A stretch of 64,000 bases of DNA, from contig BMTH01000001.1 in assembly GCA_014649575.1 (NCBI GenBank), forward strand, positions 620,001 to 684,000, written 5' to 3'. Source of the DNA: Streptomyces griseoincarnatus. GTDB lineage: Bacteria > Actinomycetota > Actinomycetes > Streptomycetales > Streptomycetaceae. The position numbers and the translations under genes were made by a program. Positions within the stretch are counted from its first letter, which is position 1. The number at the start of each line of letters is the position of its first letter. The notes beneath the pieces were generated by a model. That model made no database searches. It was given only the letters and a program-made list of their open reading frames with translations, and was not told the origin of the DNA. This document shows, in pieces, positions 50,846 to 63,203 of this stretch.

Positions 50846-51273
50846 CGTCCCGCGCCCCGGGCCGTGCCGCCCGACTTCCGCTGAGAGCCGCCGCGGCCGT
50901 CCTGGCCGCGTTCGCGGCCGTCCTGCTGACCCTCGGTTTCACCTCCGGCGCGGCGCCCGCGTCGGCCGTCACCGCGGGCCCGGCGTCCCCCGCCTACTTC
51001 CCGGCGTCCCCCGGCACGCCGACGTACTCCTCCGGGACTCAGCCGCACAGCGACGAGGCGTACGTCGCCGCCCGTACGGTGCTCGCCCGGCCGGAGCGGG
51101 ACACCGGGAGGCAGGACACGGCCACCGGTCCCCTCCTGTTCACGCCCCCGTACACCCCGCGCGTCCCGCCCCGGCCCGCGCGCCCCGCTCCCGCGGCCGG
51201 GCACGCGCCGCCCGCCGCCGCGCACGTCCCGGCGGACCTGGGGAGGGCGCCGCCCGCCGCCTCCAGCACCTGA
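50842..51273 (+). CDS. Small Pro/Ala-rich secreted or membrane-anchored protein
   Basis: This 143-residue protein starts at a TTG that overlaps the response-regulator stop (TTGA). It has a basic N-terminus, one hydrophobic segment (LRAAAAVLAAFAAVLLTLGFTSGAAPASA, about 14-42), which may be a signal peptide, and a low-complexity Pro/Ala/Arg-rich remainder. I recognise no family. The overlap and its codon use favour a real gene, but an alternative is a degenerate downstream tail. Confidence 0.55.
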   Translation: MTSRAPGRAARLPLRAAAAVLAAFAAVLLTLGFTSGAAPASAVTAGPASPAYFPASPGTPTYSSGTQPHSDEAYVAARTVLARPERDTGRQDTATGPLLFTPPYTPRVPPRPARPAPAAGHAPPAAAHVPADLGRAPPAASST

Positions 51274-51341
51274 GCCGTCCCCCTTTTATTCCGCTTTCCG
51301 CGTGCCCGCCGACGGGCACGTGTGCCTTGCTGGAGGCATCT

Positions 51342-53624
51342 GTGAAACGTCCCGCCCGCGTCAGGGCGTTGTTCGCGCTCGCCGTGATCGCCGTGTCCGT
51401 GTTCGTCGCCGTCACCGTCCCCGTCCGTCTCGGGCTGGACCTGCGGGGCGGCACCCAGATCGTGCTGGAGACCCGTTCCACCGAGACCCTGGAGGCCGAC
51501 GCCGAGGCCACCGACCGCACCCTGGAGGTGCTGCGCGGCCGGGTCGACGCCCTCGGCGTCGCCGAGCCCACCATCGTCCGCTCCGGCGACCGGCGGATCA
51601 TCGTCGAGCTGCCGGGCGTGCAGGACCCGCGGAAGGCGGCCGACGTGCTGGGCCGCACCGCGCAGCTCTCCGTGCACCCGGTGAAGGGGCCGGGCACGGG
51701 GGACGCGACGAAGCTGCCGCAGGGCGAACGGGTGCTGCCCGACGAGTCCGGCGAGCGGCTGCACCTCGGCAAGGCCGCGCTCAGCGGCCAGGACGTCAAG
51801 AGCGCCGAGTCCCGCTTCGACCCGCAGAGCGGGGCCGGCTGGCACGTCACCGTCGACTTCGAGGACGGCAAGGGCTGGGCCCGGCTGACCGGTGAGGCCG
51901 CCTGCCACCCGGCGGGCGACCCGCAGCGCCGGGTGGCCATCGTCCTCGACGACAAGATCATCTCCTCGCCCCAGGTCGACCCGTCCGTGGCGTGCGGTGC
52001 GGGCATCACCGGCGGGTCCACGCAGATCACCGGCTCGTTCACCAGCGACGAGGCGAAGGAGCTCGCGCTGCTGGTGCACGGCGGCGCGCTGCCGGTGCCG
52101 GTGGAGACGGTGGAGCAGCGGACCGTCGGCCCGACGCTGGGCGCCGAGGCCATCCGCGCAAGTGCCTGGGCCGCCGTCGTCGGCACCGCCCTCACGGCGC
52201 TGTTCGTGCTCGTCGTCTACCGTCTCATGGGCCTTCTCGCGATCGTGGCCCTGCTCTGCTACGGCCTGATCTCCTACGCCGGCCTCGCCGCCCTCGGCGC
52301 GACGCTGACGCTGCCCGGCCTCGCCGGTTTCGTGCTGGCCATCGGCATGGCCGTGGACGCGAACGTGCTGGTCTTCGAACGCGCCCGGGAGGAGTACGCC
52401 AAGCGCAACCGGCCCAGTGGCCGCTCGGCCCTGACGGCCGGTTTCAAGGGCGCGTTCAGCGCGATCGCGGACTCCAACGTGACCACGCTGATCGCGGCGG
52501 CGCTGCTGTTCGTGCTGGCGTCCGGGCCGGTGAAGGGCTTCGGCGTCACGCTCGGCATCGGTGTGCTGGCGTCCATGATCAGTGCCCTGGTCATCACCCG
52601 GGTGCTCGCCGAGTTCGCGGTGGCGCGCCGCTGGGTGCACCGGCGGCCCGCGGTCACCGGACTGGCCTCCGTCGGCCGGGTCCGCGCCTACCTCACCCGC
52701 CGCGACCCGCAGCTGATGCGGCGTCCCCGCCGCTGGCTGGCCGTGTCCGCGGTCGTCCTGGCCGTCGCCGCCGCGGGCATCTTCGTGCGCGGGCTGAACT
52801 TCGGCGTGGAGTTCACCGGCGGCCGGCTGATCGAGTACTCCACCGAGCGGACCGTCGACCCGGACCGGGCGCGCGCCGCGCTCGCCGACGCCGGTTTCCC
52901 GCAGGCGGTCGTGCAGTCCTCCGGGGACAGCGGTCTGACGGTGCGCACCGAGGAACTGACCAACGAGGAGGCGGTGAAGGTCGAGGAGACCGTCGCCGAG
53001 GTCGGCGGCGGCGCGGAGAAGGTCCGTGACGAACTGATCGGGCCGAGCCTCGGCGACGAGCTGCGGCGCAACGCGCTGATCGCGCTCGGGCTCGCCCTCA
53101 CGGCCCAACTGCTGTACCTCGCGGTGCGGTTCCGGTGGATGTTCGGCACGGGTGCGGTGGCCGCGCTGGCGCACGACGTGGTGATCCTCACCGGCATCTT
53201 CGCCTGGCTGGGCAAGCCGATCGACGGCGTGTTCCTGGCGGCGCTGCTCACCGTGATCGGCTACTCGGTGAACGACTCCGTGGTGGTCTTCGACCGCATC
53301 CGCGAACTGTGGCGCAAGGACGCGAAGGCGCCGCTGGCGCAGGTCACCAACCAGGCGATCCTGCAGACGGTGCCGCGGACGGTGAACACGGGCATCGGCG
53401 TGATCTTCATCCTGGCCGCGCTGGCCCTGCTGGGCGGCGACTCCCTGACGGACTTCGCCCTGGCGCTGCTCATCGGGATGGTCGTCGGCACGTACTCCTC
53501 GGTTCTCACCGCGTCTCCCCTCGCGATCGAACTGGACGCGAGGACGGGCGGCGGAAAGCGGTCCCGCCGAACCGCCCCCCGCAAACCGACCCCCCGAACG
53601 GAGCGCACGACGACCGAGGTATGA
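51342..53624 (+). CDS. secDF: SecD-SecF fusion protein translocase subunit
   Basis: This 760-residue fused SecD and SecF protein has SecD motifs GLDLRGGTQIVLE (about 32-44) and GFVLAIGMAVDANVLVFERARE (about 328-349). The SecF half (from about 465) has LNFGVEFTGGRLIEYS (about 485-500) and TVIGYSVNDSVVVFDRIRELW (about 633-653). Twelve membrane helices are expected, with large external domains. It uses the proton gradient to assist Sec export. GTG at 51342 was chosen because GGAGG lies eight bases upstream. Streptomyces also have separate secD and secF genes with the preprotein locus, so this is an additional copy. Confidence 0.95.
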   Translation: MKRPARVRALFALAVIAVSVFVAVTVPVRLGLDLRGGTQIVLETRSTETLEADAEATDRTLEVLRGRVDALGVAEPTIVRSGDRRIIVELPGVQDPRKAADVLGRTAQLSVHPVKGPGTGDATKLPQGERVLPDESGERLHLGKAALSGQDVKSAESRFDPQSGAGWHVTVDFEDGKGWARLTGEAACHPAGDPQRRVAIVLDDKIISSPQVDPSVACGAGITGGSTQITGSFTSDEAKELALLVHGGALPVPVETVEQRTVGPTLGAEAIRASAWAAVVGTALTALFVLVVYRLMGLLAIVALLCYGLISYAGLAALGATLTLPGLAGFVLAIGMAVDANVLVFERAREEYAKRNRPSGRSALTAGFKGAFSAIADSNVTTLIAAALLFVLASGPVKGFGVTLGIGVLASMISALVITRVLAEFAVARRWVHRRPAVTGLASVGRVRAYLTRRDPQLMRRPRRWLAVSAVVLAVAAAGIFVRGLNFGVEFTGGRLIEYSTERTVDPDRARAALADAGFPQAVVQSSGDSGLTVRTEELTNEEAVKVEETVAEVGGGAEKVRDELIGPSLGDELRRNALIALGLALTAQLLYLAVRFRWMFGTGAVAALAHDVVILTGIFAWLGKPIDGVFLAALLTVIGYSVNDSVVVFDRIRELWRKDAKAPLAQVTNQAILQTVPRTVNTGIGVIFILAALALLGGDSLTDFALALLIGMVVGTYSSVLTASPLAIELDARTGGGKRSRRTAPRKPTPRTERTTTEV

Positions 53625-53660
53625 CACGAGGGGGGGCAGGCGGGCGACCCCGCCTGCCCC

Positions 53661-53742
53661 CTGAGGGGCGCGGGGAACTGCGCGACCAGCCCCCACCGGC
53701 CCGCACGAGGAGCGACTCCAGGGGCGCGGGGAACTGCGCAAA
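53661..53742. repeat. Two copies of the dispersed element GGGGCGCGGGGAACTGCGC
   Basis: GGGGCGCGGGGAACTGCGCG occurs at about 53665-53684 and again at about 53722-53740 in direct orientation, each followed by an AC-rich, C-rich stretch. A third diverged inverted copy lies at 58991-59012. This sequence is commonly seen downstream of Streptomyces genes and may act in termination. Confidence 0.85.
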
Positions 53743-53760
53743 CGCCCCACTCCCGCCCCC

Positions 53761-55647
53761 TCACACACTCACCCCCGCATCCACCCCCTCCTCCTCGAAC
53801 TGCGTCCGGTACAGCTCCGCGTACCGCCCGTCCGCGTCCAGCAGTCCGTCGTGGGTCCCGCGTTCGACCACGCGGCCGCCCTCGACCACGAGGATCAGGT
53901 CGGCGGCCCGCACGGTCGACAGACGGTGCGCGATCACCAGCGCGGTCCTCCCCTCCAGTGCCTCCCCCAGCGCCTCCTGCACCGCCGCCTCGGACGTGTT
54001 GTCGAGGTGGGCCGTCGCCTCGTCGAGGACGACGACCCGCTGCCGCGCCAGCAGCAGCCGCGCGATCGTCATCCGCTGCCGCTCCCCGCCCGAGAGCCGG
54101 TACCCCCGCTCCCCCACCACCGTGTCGAGCCCGTCGGGCAGCGCCCGCACCAGCGCGTCCAGGCGCGCCCGGCGCAACGCGTCCCACAGTTCCTCCTCCC
54201 CCGCGTCCGGCCGCGCCAGCAGCAGGTTGGCGCGGACCGTGTCGTGGAAGAGGTGACCGTCCTGCGTCACCATCCCGACCGTGGCCCGCAGTGACGCCGC
54301 GCTCAGGTCCCGTACGTCGACCCCGCCCACGCGGACCGCCCCGGCGTCGACGTCGTAGAGCCGTGGCAGCAGCGCGGCGACGGTCGACTTGCCGGCGCCG
54401 GAGGAGCCGACGAGGGCGACGGTCTGCCCGGGTCCGGCGCGGAAGGAGACGCCGTGCAGCACCTCCTCGCCGCCGCGCGTGTCGAGGGCGGCGACCTCCT
54501 CCAGGGAGGCGAGGGAGACCTTGTCGGCGGACGGATAGCCGAAGCGGACGTCGTCGAACTCCACGGAGACCGGCCCCTCGGGCACCTCGCGGGCGTCGGG
54601 CCTCTCCTGGATCAGCGGGTCGAGGTCCAGCACCTCGAAGACCCGCTCGAAGCTCACCAGCGCGCTCATGACCTCCACCCGCGCCCCGGCCAGCGAGGTG
54701 AGCGGCGCGTAGAGGCGGGTGAGCAGGAGGGCGAGGGCGACGACCGCGCCGGCGTCGAGGGCGCCGGAGAGGGCGAGCCTGCCGCCGAGGCCGTAGACCA
54801 GCGCGAGGGCGAGGGCGGAGACCAGGGTGAGGGCGGTGATGAACACGGTCTGGGCGGTGGCCGTCCGCACGCCGATGTCGCGGACCCGCCGTGCGCGTAC
54901 CGCGAACTCCTCGGACTCCTCCTCGGGCCGCCCGAACAGCTTCACCAGGGTGGCGCCGGGCGCCGAGAACCGCTCCGTCATCCGCGTGCCCATGGCCGCG
55001 TCGAGGGTGGCGGCCTCACGCTGGAGGCCGGCCATCCGGCGGCCCATCCGCCGCGCGGGGATCACGAACACGGGCAGCAGGACCAGCGCCAGAAGGGTGA
55101 TCTGCCAGGACAGGGTGAGCATCACACCGAGGGTCAGGATCAGGGTGACGACGTTGGCGACCACGGTGGACAGGGTGGAGCTGAACGCCCGCTGGGCTCC
55201 GATGACGTCGTTGTTGAGACGGGAGACGAGCGCTCCCGTACGGGTGCGTGTGAAGAACGCGACCGGCATTCGCTGCACGTGGTCGAAGACCGCCGTCCGC
55301 AGCCCCAGGATGAGATCCTCGCCGAGTGCCGCCGACAGCCGGCGGCCCAGCACGCCGAGGGCCGCCTCCACCACCGCGATCAGCGCGATGAGCAGCGCCA
55401 GACGCACCACCGTGTCCGGGTCGCCGCCGGACACGATGGTGTTCACCACCCGCCCGGCGAGCACGGGGGTGGCCACGGCGAGCGCCGCGGTGGCCGTGCC
55501 GAGCAGCAGGAACAGGATCAGCTTGCGGCGGTGCGGACGGGCGAAGGCGCCGATGCGGCGCAGGGTGTCCCGGGTGACGGGCCGGCGCTCGTCCTCGGCG
55601 GTGATGACGCTGCGCAGTTGCGCCCACGCGGTGGTCTCCATGCTCAT
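53761..55647 (-). CDS. ABC exporter, fused permease and ATPase
   Basis: This 628-residue half-transporter has a six-helix exporter domain (about 35-320) and an ATPase domain with Walker A VGSSGAGKST (about 420-429), Q loop GMVTQDGHLF, signature LSGGERQRM (about 524-532), Walker B VVVLDEATAHLD and H loop IAHRLS. It probably acts as a homodimer exporting a hydrophobic compound. The start ATG lies seven bases after a -10-like TAGCGT, so the mRNA should be leaderless. The promoter has SoxR/MerR geometry, suggesting induction by redox-active compounds; a SoxR-controlled ABC transporter is known in S. coelicolor (recalled). Confidence 0.93.
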   Translation of the reverse strand: MSMETTAWAQLRSVITAEDERRPVTRDTLRRIGAFARPHRRKLILFLLLGTATAALAVATPVLAGRVVNTIVSGGDPDTVVRLALLIALIAVVEAALGVLGRRLSAALGEDLILGLRTAVFDHVQRMPVAFFTRTRTGALVSRLNNDVIGAQRAFSSTLSTVVANVVTLILTLGVMLTLSWQITLLALVLLPVFVIPARRMGRRMAGLQREAATLDAAMGTRMTERFSAPGATLVKLFGRPEEESEEFAVRARRVRDIGVRTATAQTVFITALTLVSALALALVYGLGGRLALSGALDAGAVVALALLLTRLYAPLTSLAGARVEVMSALVSFERVFEVLDLDPLIQERPDAREVPEGPVSVEFDDVRFGYPSADKVSLASLEEVAALDTRGGEEVLHGVSFRAGPGQTVALVGSSGAGKSTVAALLPRLYDVDAGAVRVGGVDVRDLSAASLRATVGMVTQDGHLFHDTVRANLLLARPDAGEEELWDALRRARLDALVRALPDGLDTVVGERGYRLSGGERQRMTIARLLLARQRVVVLDEATAHLDNTSEAAVQEALGEALEGRTALVIAHRLSTVRAADLILVVEGGRVVERGTHDGLLDADGRYAELYRTQFEEEGVDAGVSV

Positions 55648-55654
55648 GACGGAG

Positions 55655-55685
55655 ACGCTAGGACCTCAACCATGATTGAGGTCAA
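55655..55685 (-). promoter_or_regulatory. SoxR-like operator within a 19-bp-spacer promoter
   Basis: On the minus strand TTGACC (-35), a 19-base spacer and TAGCGT (-10) enclose the 18-bp palindrome CCTCAATCATGGTTGAGG. The length and CCTCAA...TTGAGG halves match SoxR boxes, and the long spacer is typical of MerR-family activation. Confidence 0.8.
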
Positions 55686-55788
55686 GGACGCTCCCGTTCC
55701 GCCGCCCCGACCCGTGGGCGACGGCCGTCGCCCCGCGTCCGGGTTGTCGCAACTCTCCGTTCGCGCGCGTCGTTCATCCTCCGTGGAC

Positions 55789-56718
55789 ATGACGGTGACG
55801 ATCCGCCGGGTGCTGTGCGTGCTGCCGCTGCTGCTCGTGGCCGTGGTCGCCGTACGGCAGCGGGAGGTGCTGGCCGAGGGGCTGGGGCTGGTGACGACCG
55901 CCCGGTGGCCGTGGCTGCTGGCCGCGGCCGGCCTGACGTGCCTGACCTGGCCGGCCGCCGCGTGCACCCGACAGGGCGCCGTGCTCGAACGGCTCCCCGG
56001 ACGGCGGCTGGTGGCCACGCAGTTCGCGGCGGGCGCGGCGAACCACCTGCTGCCCACCGGGCTGGGGGCGAGCGCGGTCAACCTGCGGTTCATGACGGTG
56101 TGCGGGCTGAGCACGGCCCGGTCCTCGGCCGCGCTGGCGCTGTATCTGCTGGCGGAGAGCGTCGGGCGGGTGGGGCTGCTGGCCGCGCTGCTGGTGGCGT
56201 TCCCCGACGCGCTGCCCTTCGGGTCGCTGCTGCCGGACGAGGCGCCGGCCGGGCCGTTGCTCGTGGCGGGCGCGGTGCTGGCGCTGGTGGTGGGCGGGCT
56301 CGCCGCCGTACGGCGGGTGCGGACGGTGGTGGCCGGGTTCCTGCGGACGGCGCTGGGCGAGGCGCGTTCCGTGCACGCCAGGCCCGCACGGGCGGTGGCG
56401 CTGTGGGGCGGGGCATTGGCCTTCCCGGCGCTCCAGACGGGCGTACTGGTGCTGGTGGCACGGGCGTTCGGTCTCGCGGTCCCGTCCGCGCACCTGGCGG
56501 TGGCGTACCTGGCGGCGACGGTGGCGGTGGCGCTGGTGCCCACGCCGGGCGGGATCGGCTCGGTGGAGGCGGCGCTGGTCGTGGCGCTGGTGGCGGTCGG
56601 CGGCGCGGCGGCGGTGGCCACGGCGGTCGTGGTGGTGTTCCGGCTGCTCACGGTGTGGCTGCCGCTGCTGCCGGGCGCGCTGACTCTGGCGGCGTTGGTG
56701 CGGCTGAAGGTGATCTGA
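55789..56718 (+). CDS. Flippase-like (lysylphosphatidylglycerol synthase transmembrane/UPF0104) protein
   Basis: This 309-residue protein has about eight membrane helices. It resembles the AglD/MprF flippase-like region: AAGAANHLLPTGLGASAVNLRFMTVCGLSTARSSAALALYLLAE (about 78-121) and the later VALVPTPGGIGSVEAALV (about 246-263), whose P-T-P-G-G-I-G motif is characteristic. Role: possible lipid-linked intermediate or phospholipid flipping. It is divergent from the ABC exporter gene, 141 bases apart, with a weak ribosome binding site. Confidence 0.85.
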   Translation: MTVTIRRVLCVLPLLLVAVVAVRQREVLAEGLGLVTTARWPWLLAAAGLTCLTWPAAACTRQGAVLERLPGRRLVATQFAAGAANHLLPTGLGASAVNLRFMTVCGLSTARSSAALALYLLAESVGRVGLLAALLVAFPDALPFGSLLPDEAPAGPLLVAGAVLALVVGGLAAVRRVRTVVAGFLRTALGEARSVHARPARAVALWGGALAFPALQTGVLVLVARAFGLAVPSAHLAVAYLAATVAVALVPTPGGIGSVEAALVVALVAVGGAAAVATAVVVVFRLLTVWLPLLPGALTLAALVRLKVI

Positions 56719-56788
56719 CGTGCGGGACGGGTGAGGTGGTGCGTGGGACGGGTAGGGTCCCGGTCCCACGCACGGAAGGGGCCTTGTC

Positions 56789-57553
56789 ATGCCGGTACGG
56801 ACCGAACGCCGGGGAGCCGTCACCACGGTGGTGCTCTCCCGCCCCGAGGCGCGCAACGCGGTGGACGGGCCGACGGCCGCCGAACTCGCGGACGTGTTCC
56901 GCGCGTTCGAGGCGGACGACGAGGCACGGGTGGCGGTGCTGTGGGGCGAGGGCGGCACGTTCTGCGCGGGCGCCGACCTGAAGGCGCTGGGCACGGAACG
57001 CGCCAACCGGGTGACCGAGGACGGCGACGGGCCGATGGGCCCGACCCGGCTGCGGCTGTCCAAGCCGGTGATCGCGGCGGTGTCCGGGCACGCGGTGGCG
57101 GGCGGTCTGGAACTGGCGCTCTGGTGCGACCTGCGGGTGGCCGAGGAGGACGCCGTGTTCGGCGTGTTCTGCCGCCGCTGGGGCGTGCCGCTGGTCGACG
57201 GCGGCACGGTACGGCTGCCCCGGCTGATCGGTACGAGCAGGGCGATGGACATGATCCTCACCGGGCGTCCGGTGCCGGCCCCCGAGGCGTACGCGATGGG
57301 CCTGGCCAACCGGGTGGTGCCGGTGGGGCGGGCGCGCGCGGAGGCGGAGGAACTGGCGGCGTCGCTGGCCCGGTTCCCGCAGGCGTGCCTGCGCTCGGAC
57401 CGCGCGTCGGTGCTGGAGCAGGAGGGGCTGGGCGAGGAGGAGGCACTTTCGGCCGAACTCCGGCACGGATCAGCCGTGTTGGCGGAGAGCCTGGAGGGTG
57501 CGGCCCGGTTTGCGTCCGGGGCGGGGCGGCACGGCGTGTTCGACGGATCGTGA
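56789..57553 (+). CDS. Enoyl-CoA hydratase/isomerase family protein
   Basis: This 254-residue crotonase-fold protein has TTVVLSRPEARNAVDGPTAAEL (about 12-33), oxyanion-hole motif GEGGTFCAGADLKAL (about 53-67) and KPVIAAVSGHAVAGGLELALWCDLRVAEEDAVFGVFCRRWGVPLVDGG (about 92-140). The Glu in GGLELAL is retained; the second catalytic Glu region reads RRWGVPLVDGG, so hydratase activity is uncertain. AAGGGGCC is the only RBS-like sequence. Pathway not inferable. Confidence 0.9.
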   Translation: MPVRTERRGAVTTVVLSRPEARNAVDGPTAAELADVFRAFEADDEARVAVLWGEGGTFCAGADLKALGTERANRVTEDGDGPMGPTRLRLSKPVIAAVSGHAVAGGLELALWCDLRVAEEDAVFGVFCRRWGVPLVDGGTVRLPRLIGTSRAMDMILTGRPVPAPEAYAMGLANRVVPVGRARAEAEELAASLARFPQACLRSDRASVLEQEGLGEEEALSAELRHGSAVLAESLEGAARFASGAGRHGVFDGS

Positions 57554-57802
57554 AAATCCCCGCGTCCGCGCGGGAGTCGGCGTACGGCATGGCGCACGTC
57601 ACCGCCCGTCGTGGCTCGCGTGGTACGAACCGCCCTGCGGGATACGGCAGGATGAGCGACGGTGCCCCCGCAGGTCAACGCGGGTGCGGCACCGGCGGAT
57701 CCCGTATACCTCGAGCAGGTGACTTCACGTGACACGACTTCACATACGGCTCTCGGCCCAGGAGAGACGGCCGTCGGCCCAGGAGCGCGCGGGGGGTGGG
57801 CG

Positions 57803-61337
<3,535 letters not shown>

Positions 61338-61352
61338 ACCGGACGACCCTGA

Positions 61353-61392
61353 GCTCCGCCCCGGCCGGCGACCTGCCCGGCCGGGGCGGAGC
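61353..61392. terminator. Terminator of isocitrate dehydrogenase
   Basis: GCTCCGCCCCGGCCGG (61353-61368) pairs perfectly with CCGGCCGGGGCGGAGC (61377-61392), 16 bp with an eight-base loop, 16 bases after the stop codon. Confidence 0.94.
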
Positions 61393-61511
61393 CGTGTCCG
61401 GGGGCCGGGCAGGTCCCGTCCACGAGCTGATGGGGGGTGTCCGGGGGCGTTGTCAGTGGCGTGTGGCACCTTGATCGTCGTACTTCACCGACAGCACCTT
61501 TGGAGCAGCGC

Positions 61512-62330
61512 ATGACCGTCGTGCCGCCCTCGTTCGACCTCCTCCCCGGCGACCCCGCCTCCCCCGTGATCCTGCATGTGCCGCATTCGGCCCGGGAGAT
61601 CCCGGACGACGTACGGTCCGGGATAGTCCTCGACGACGCCGCACTGGAACGCGAGCTGGACCACATCACCGACGCGCACACCGCGACGGTCGCCGAGGAG
61701 GCGGCCCGGGTGGCCGAGGTCACGCCGTGGCGGTTCGTGAACCGGCTGTCGCGGCTGGTCGTGGACCCGGAGCGGTTCCCGGACGAGCGGGAGGAGATGC
61801 TCGCCGTCGGCATGGGCGCGGTGTACACGCGGACCACGCACAAGGACGTGCTCCGCCCCGACGGCTTCGACGCGGGCCCGCTGATCGAGCGCTACTTCCA
61901 CCCGTACGCGTCGGCGATGACGGAGGCGGTGTCGGACCGGCTCGCGGCGACGGGACGCTGCGTGATCGTCGACGTGCATTCGTACCCGACGACCCCGCTC
62001 CCCTACGAACTCCACGCCGACGGCCCCCGCCCCCCGGTGTGCCTCGGCACCGACCCCTTCCACACCCCGCCCGCCCTCCTCGACGCGGCGCGCGAGGCGT
62101 TCGCCCGGTGCGGCGAGACGGGCCTGGACAGCCCCTTCGCGGGCACGTACGTCCCGCTGAGGTACTACGGCAGGCGGGCCGAGGTGACGGCCCTGATGGT
62201 GGAGATCCGCCGCGACACGTACATGACCGAGCCTGGCGGTCCGGCGCACGAGGGAGTTGCGCGTTTGGCGTCGGCGCTGGCCTCGCTGGTCGACGGGGTG
62301 TCTAGGCGACCGCGGGCCGCTTCCGTGTGA
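61512..62330 (+). CDS. N-formylglutamate amidohydrolase family protein
   Basis: This 272-residue protein has SPVILHVPHSAREIPDDVR (about 17-35) with the metal-binding His pair, DDAALERELDHITDAHTATVAE, NRLSRLVVDPERFPDERE (about 77-94), VIVDVHSYPTTPLPYE (about 157-172) and ALMVEIRRDTYMTE, all typical of the FGase family (HutG-like). The family hydrolyses N-formylglutamate in histidine degradation, but stand-alone actinobacterial members may act on other amides. TGGAGCAG precedes the ATG. Confidence 0.9.
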   Translation: MTVVPPSFDLLPGDPASPVILHVPHSAREIPDDVRSGIVLDDAALERELDHITDAHTATVAEEAARVAEVTPWRFVNRLSRLVVDPERFPDEREEMLAVGMGAVYTRTTHKDVLRPDGFDAGPLIERYFHPYASAMTEAVSDRLAATGRCVIVDVHSYPTTPLPYELHADGPRPPVCLGTDPFHTPPALLDAAREAFARCGETGLDSPFAGTYVPLRYYGRRAEVTALMVEIRRDTYMTEPGGPAHEGVARLASALASLVDGVSRRPRAASV

Positions 62331-62723
62331 GGCGGCGCCCGGCTCCCGGCTCGGGCGGCGTGGTCGGCCGCCCCGGCCGGGAGACGACGCGCCTCCGCCG
62401 CCCGCGAGGGACGTGCCCGGCGGCACAGGGCCGGGGCCCGCCGGGCACTGGCCTGCGCTGCCCTCGCGGCCGAGGCCGGACGGTGTGCCTCCCGGAAACC
62501 GCGGGCGGTGGCCGGCAACCCGCACAGACCCACCGGACCCCACGCCACGGCGCGCCACACGTCGCCTCCGGCCAGGGCGCGACACGCGCCGGAGGGCCAG
62601 AGGCTCGCCTGTACAGCCCACACGGCCGGGACCGCAGCTCGCCCCGAAGGGCACTGCCTGCGGAAGCCGGCCGCCCGCGCGGCCCACCGCGTGGCGGGCC
62701 GGACGCCCCGGACGGGCGAGCCT
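62331..62723. other. Gene-poor interval between convergent genes
   Basis: About 390 very GC-rich bases between the amidohydrolase (plus) and the 62724 gene (minus). Open frames exist on both strands but are Arg/Pro/Ala-rich without start signals. Imperfect inverted repeats occur, and I found no clear terminator. Confidence 0.4.
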
Positions 62724-63203
62724 TCAGGCCCGGAGCCACTCCGTCATCACCGTCTCGTCCGTCGTGTGCAGGCGCAGGGCGAAGGGACCCGAGGGGGTCA
62801 CCGGCGCCGTGAAGCGGCCCATGTCGTCGGCCGTGGCCGTGGTGGACGGGCGGGGGCCGGTGAGGACCTCGATGCGGGCCGGGGCCGGGGGGAGGACCTG
62901 GCCGATCAGGCCGTCCTCCGTCAGCTCGACGTCCAGCGTCACCTCGCCCGCGGTGAACGTCAGCATGCGCGGAGCCGCCGCCGCGCCCCGCACGGGGATC
63001 GCGTCGACGAGCGAGTCGAAGGTCAGCCCGGCGACCCGCGCCTCCAGGTCGCGCAGCGCGAAGGCGTCCACGGCGCTCTGGAGCAGCGCCGGGGGCACCG
63101 GGTCCAGGAGGGACGCGGCCTGCCGCAGCTCCTCCTCCAGCAGCTCCTCCTCGACGCCGGGACCGTCGCCGAGGCCCGTGCCGTCGCTGATGTCGTCGCT
63201 CAT
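62724..63203 (-). CDS. Hypothetical protein coupled to the sigma factor gene
   Basis: This 159-residue soluble protein has an acidic, Glu-rich N-terminus (VEEELLEEELRQAASLLDPVPPALLQSAVDAFALRDLEARVAGLTFDSLVD, about 16-66) and a C-terminal beta-rich part (RMLTFTAGEVTLDVELTEDGLIGQVLPPAPARIEVLTGPRP). The ATG overlaps the sigma-factor stop. Homologous pairs are common in Streptomyces, where this protein follows a sigma factor and an unknown gene; the helical acidic N-terminus and the coupling suggest a possible regulatory partner, but the usual zinc anti-sigma motif (HxxxCxxC) is absent. Confidence 0.82.
   Translation of the reverse strand: MSDDISDGTGLGDGPGVEEELLEEELRQAASLLDPVPPALLQSAVDAFALRDLEARVAGLTFDSLVDAIPVRGAAAAPRMLTFTAGEVTLDVELTEDGLIGQVLPPAPARIEVLTGPRPSTTATADDMGRFTAPVTPSGPFALRLHTTDETVMTEWLRA

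Noticed and set aside
51039..53768. 909-residue minus-strand frame antisense to secDF
   Set aside because: Low-complexity Arg/His/Gln/Asp-rich sequence without a start signal; secDF is unambiguous.
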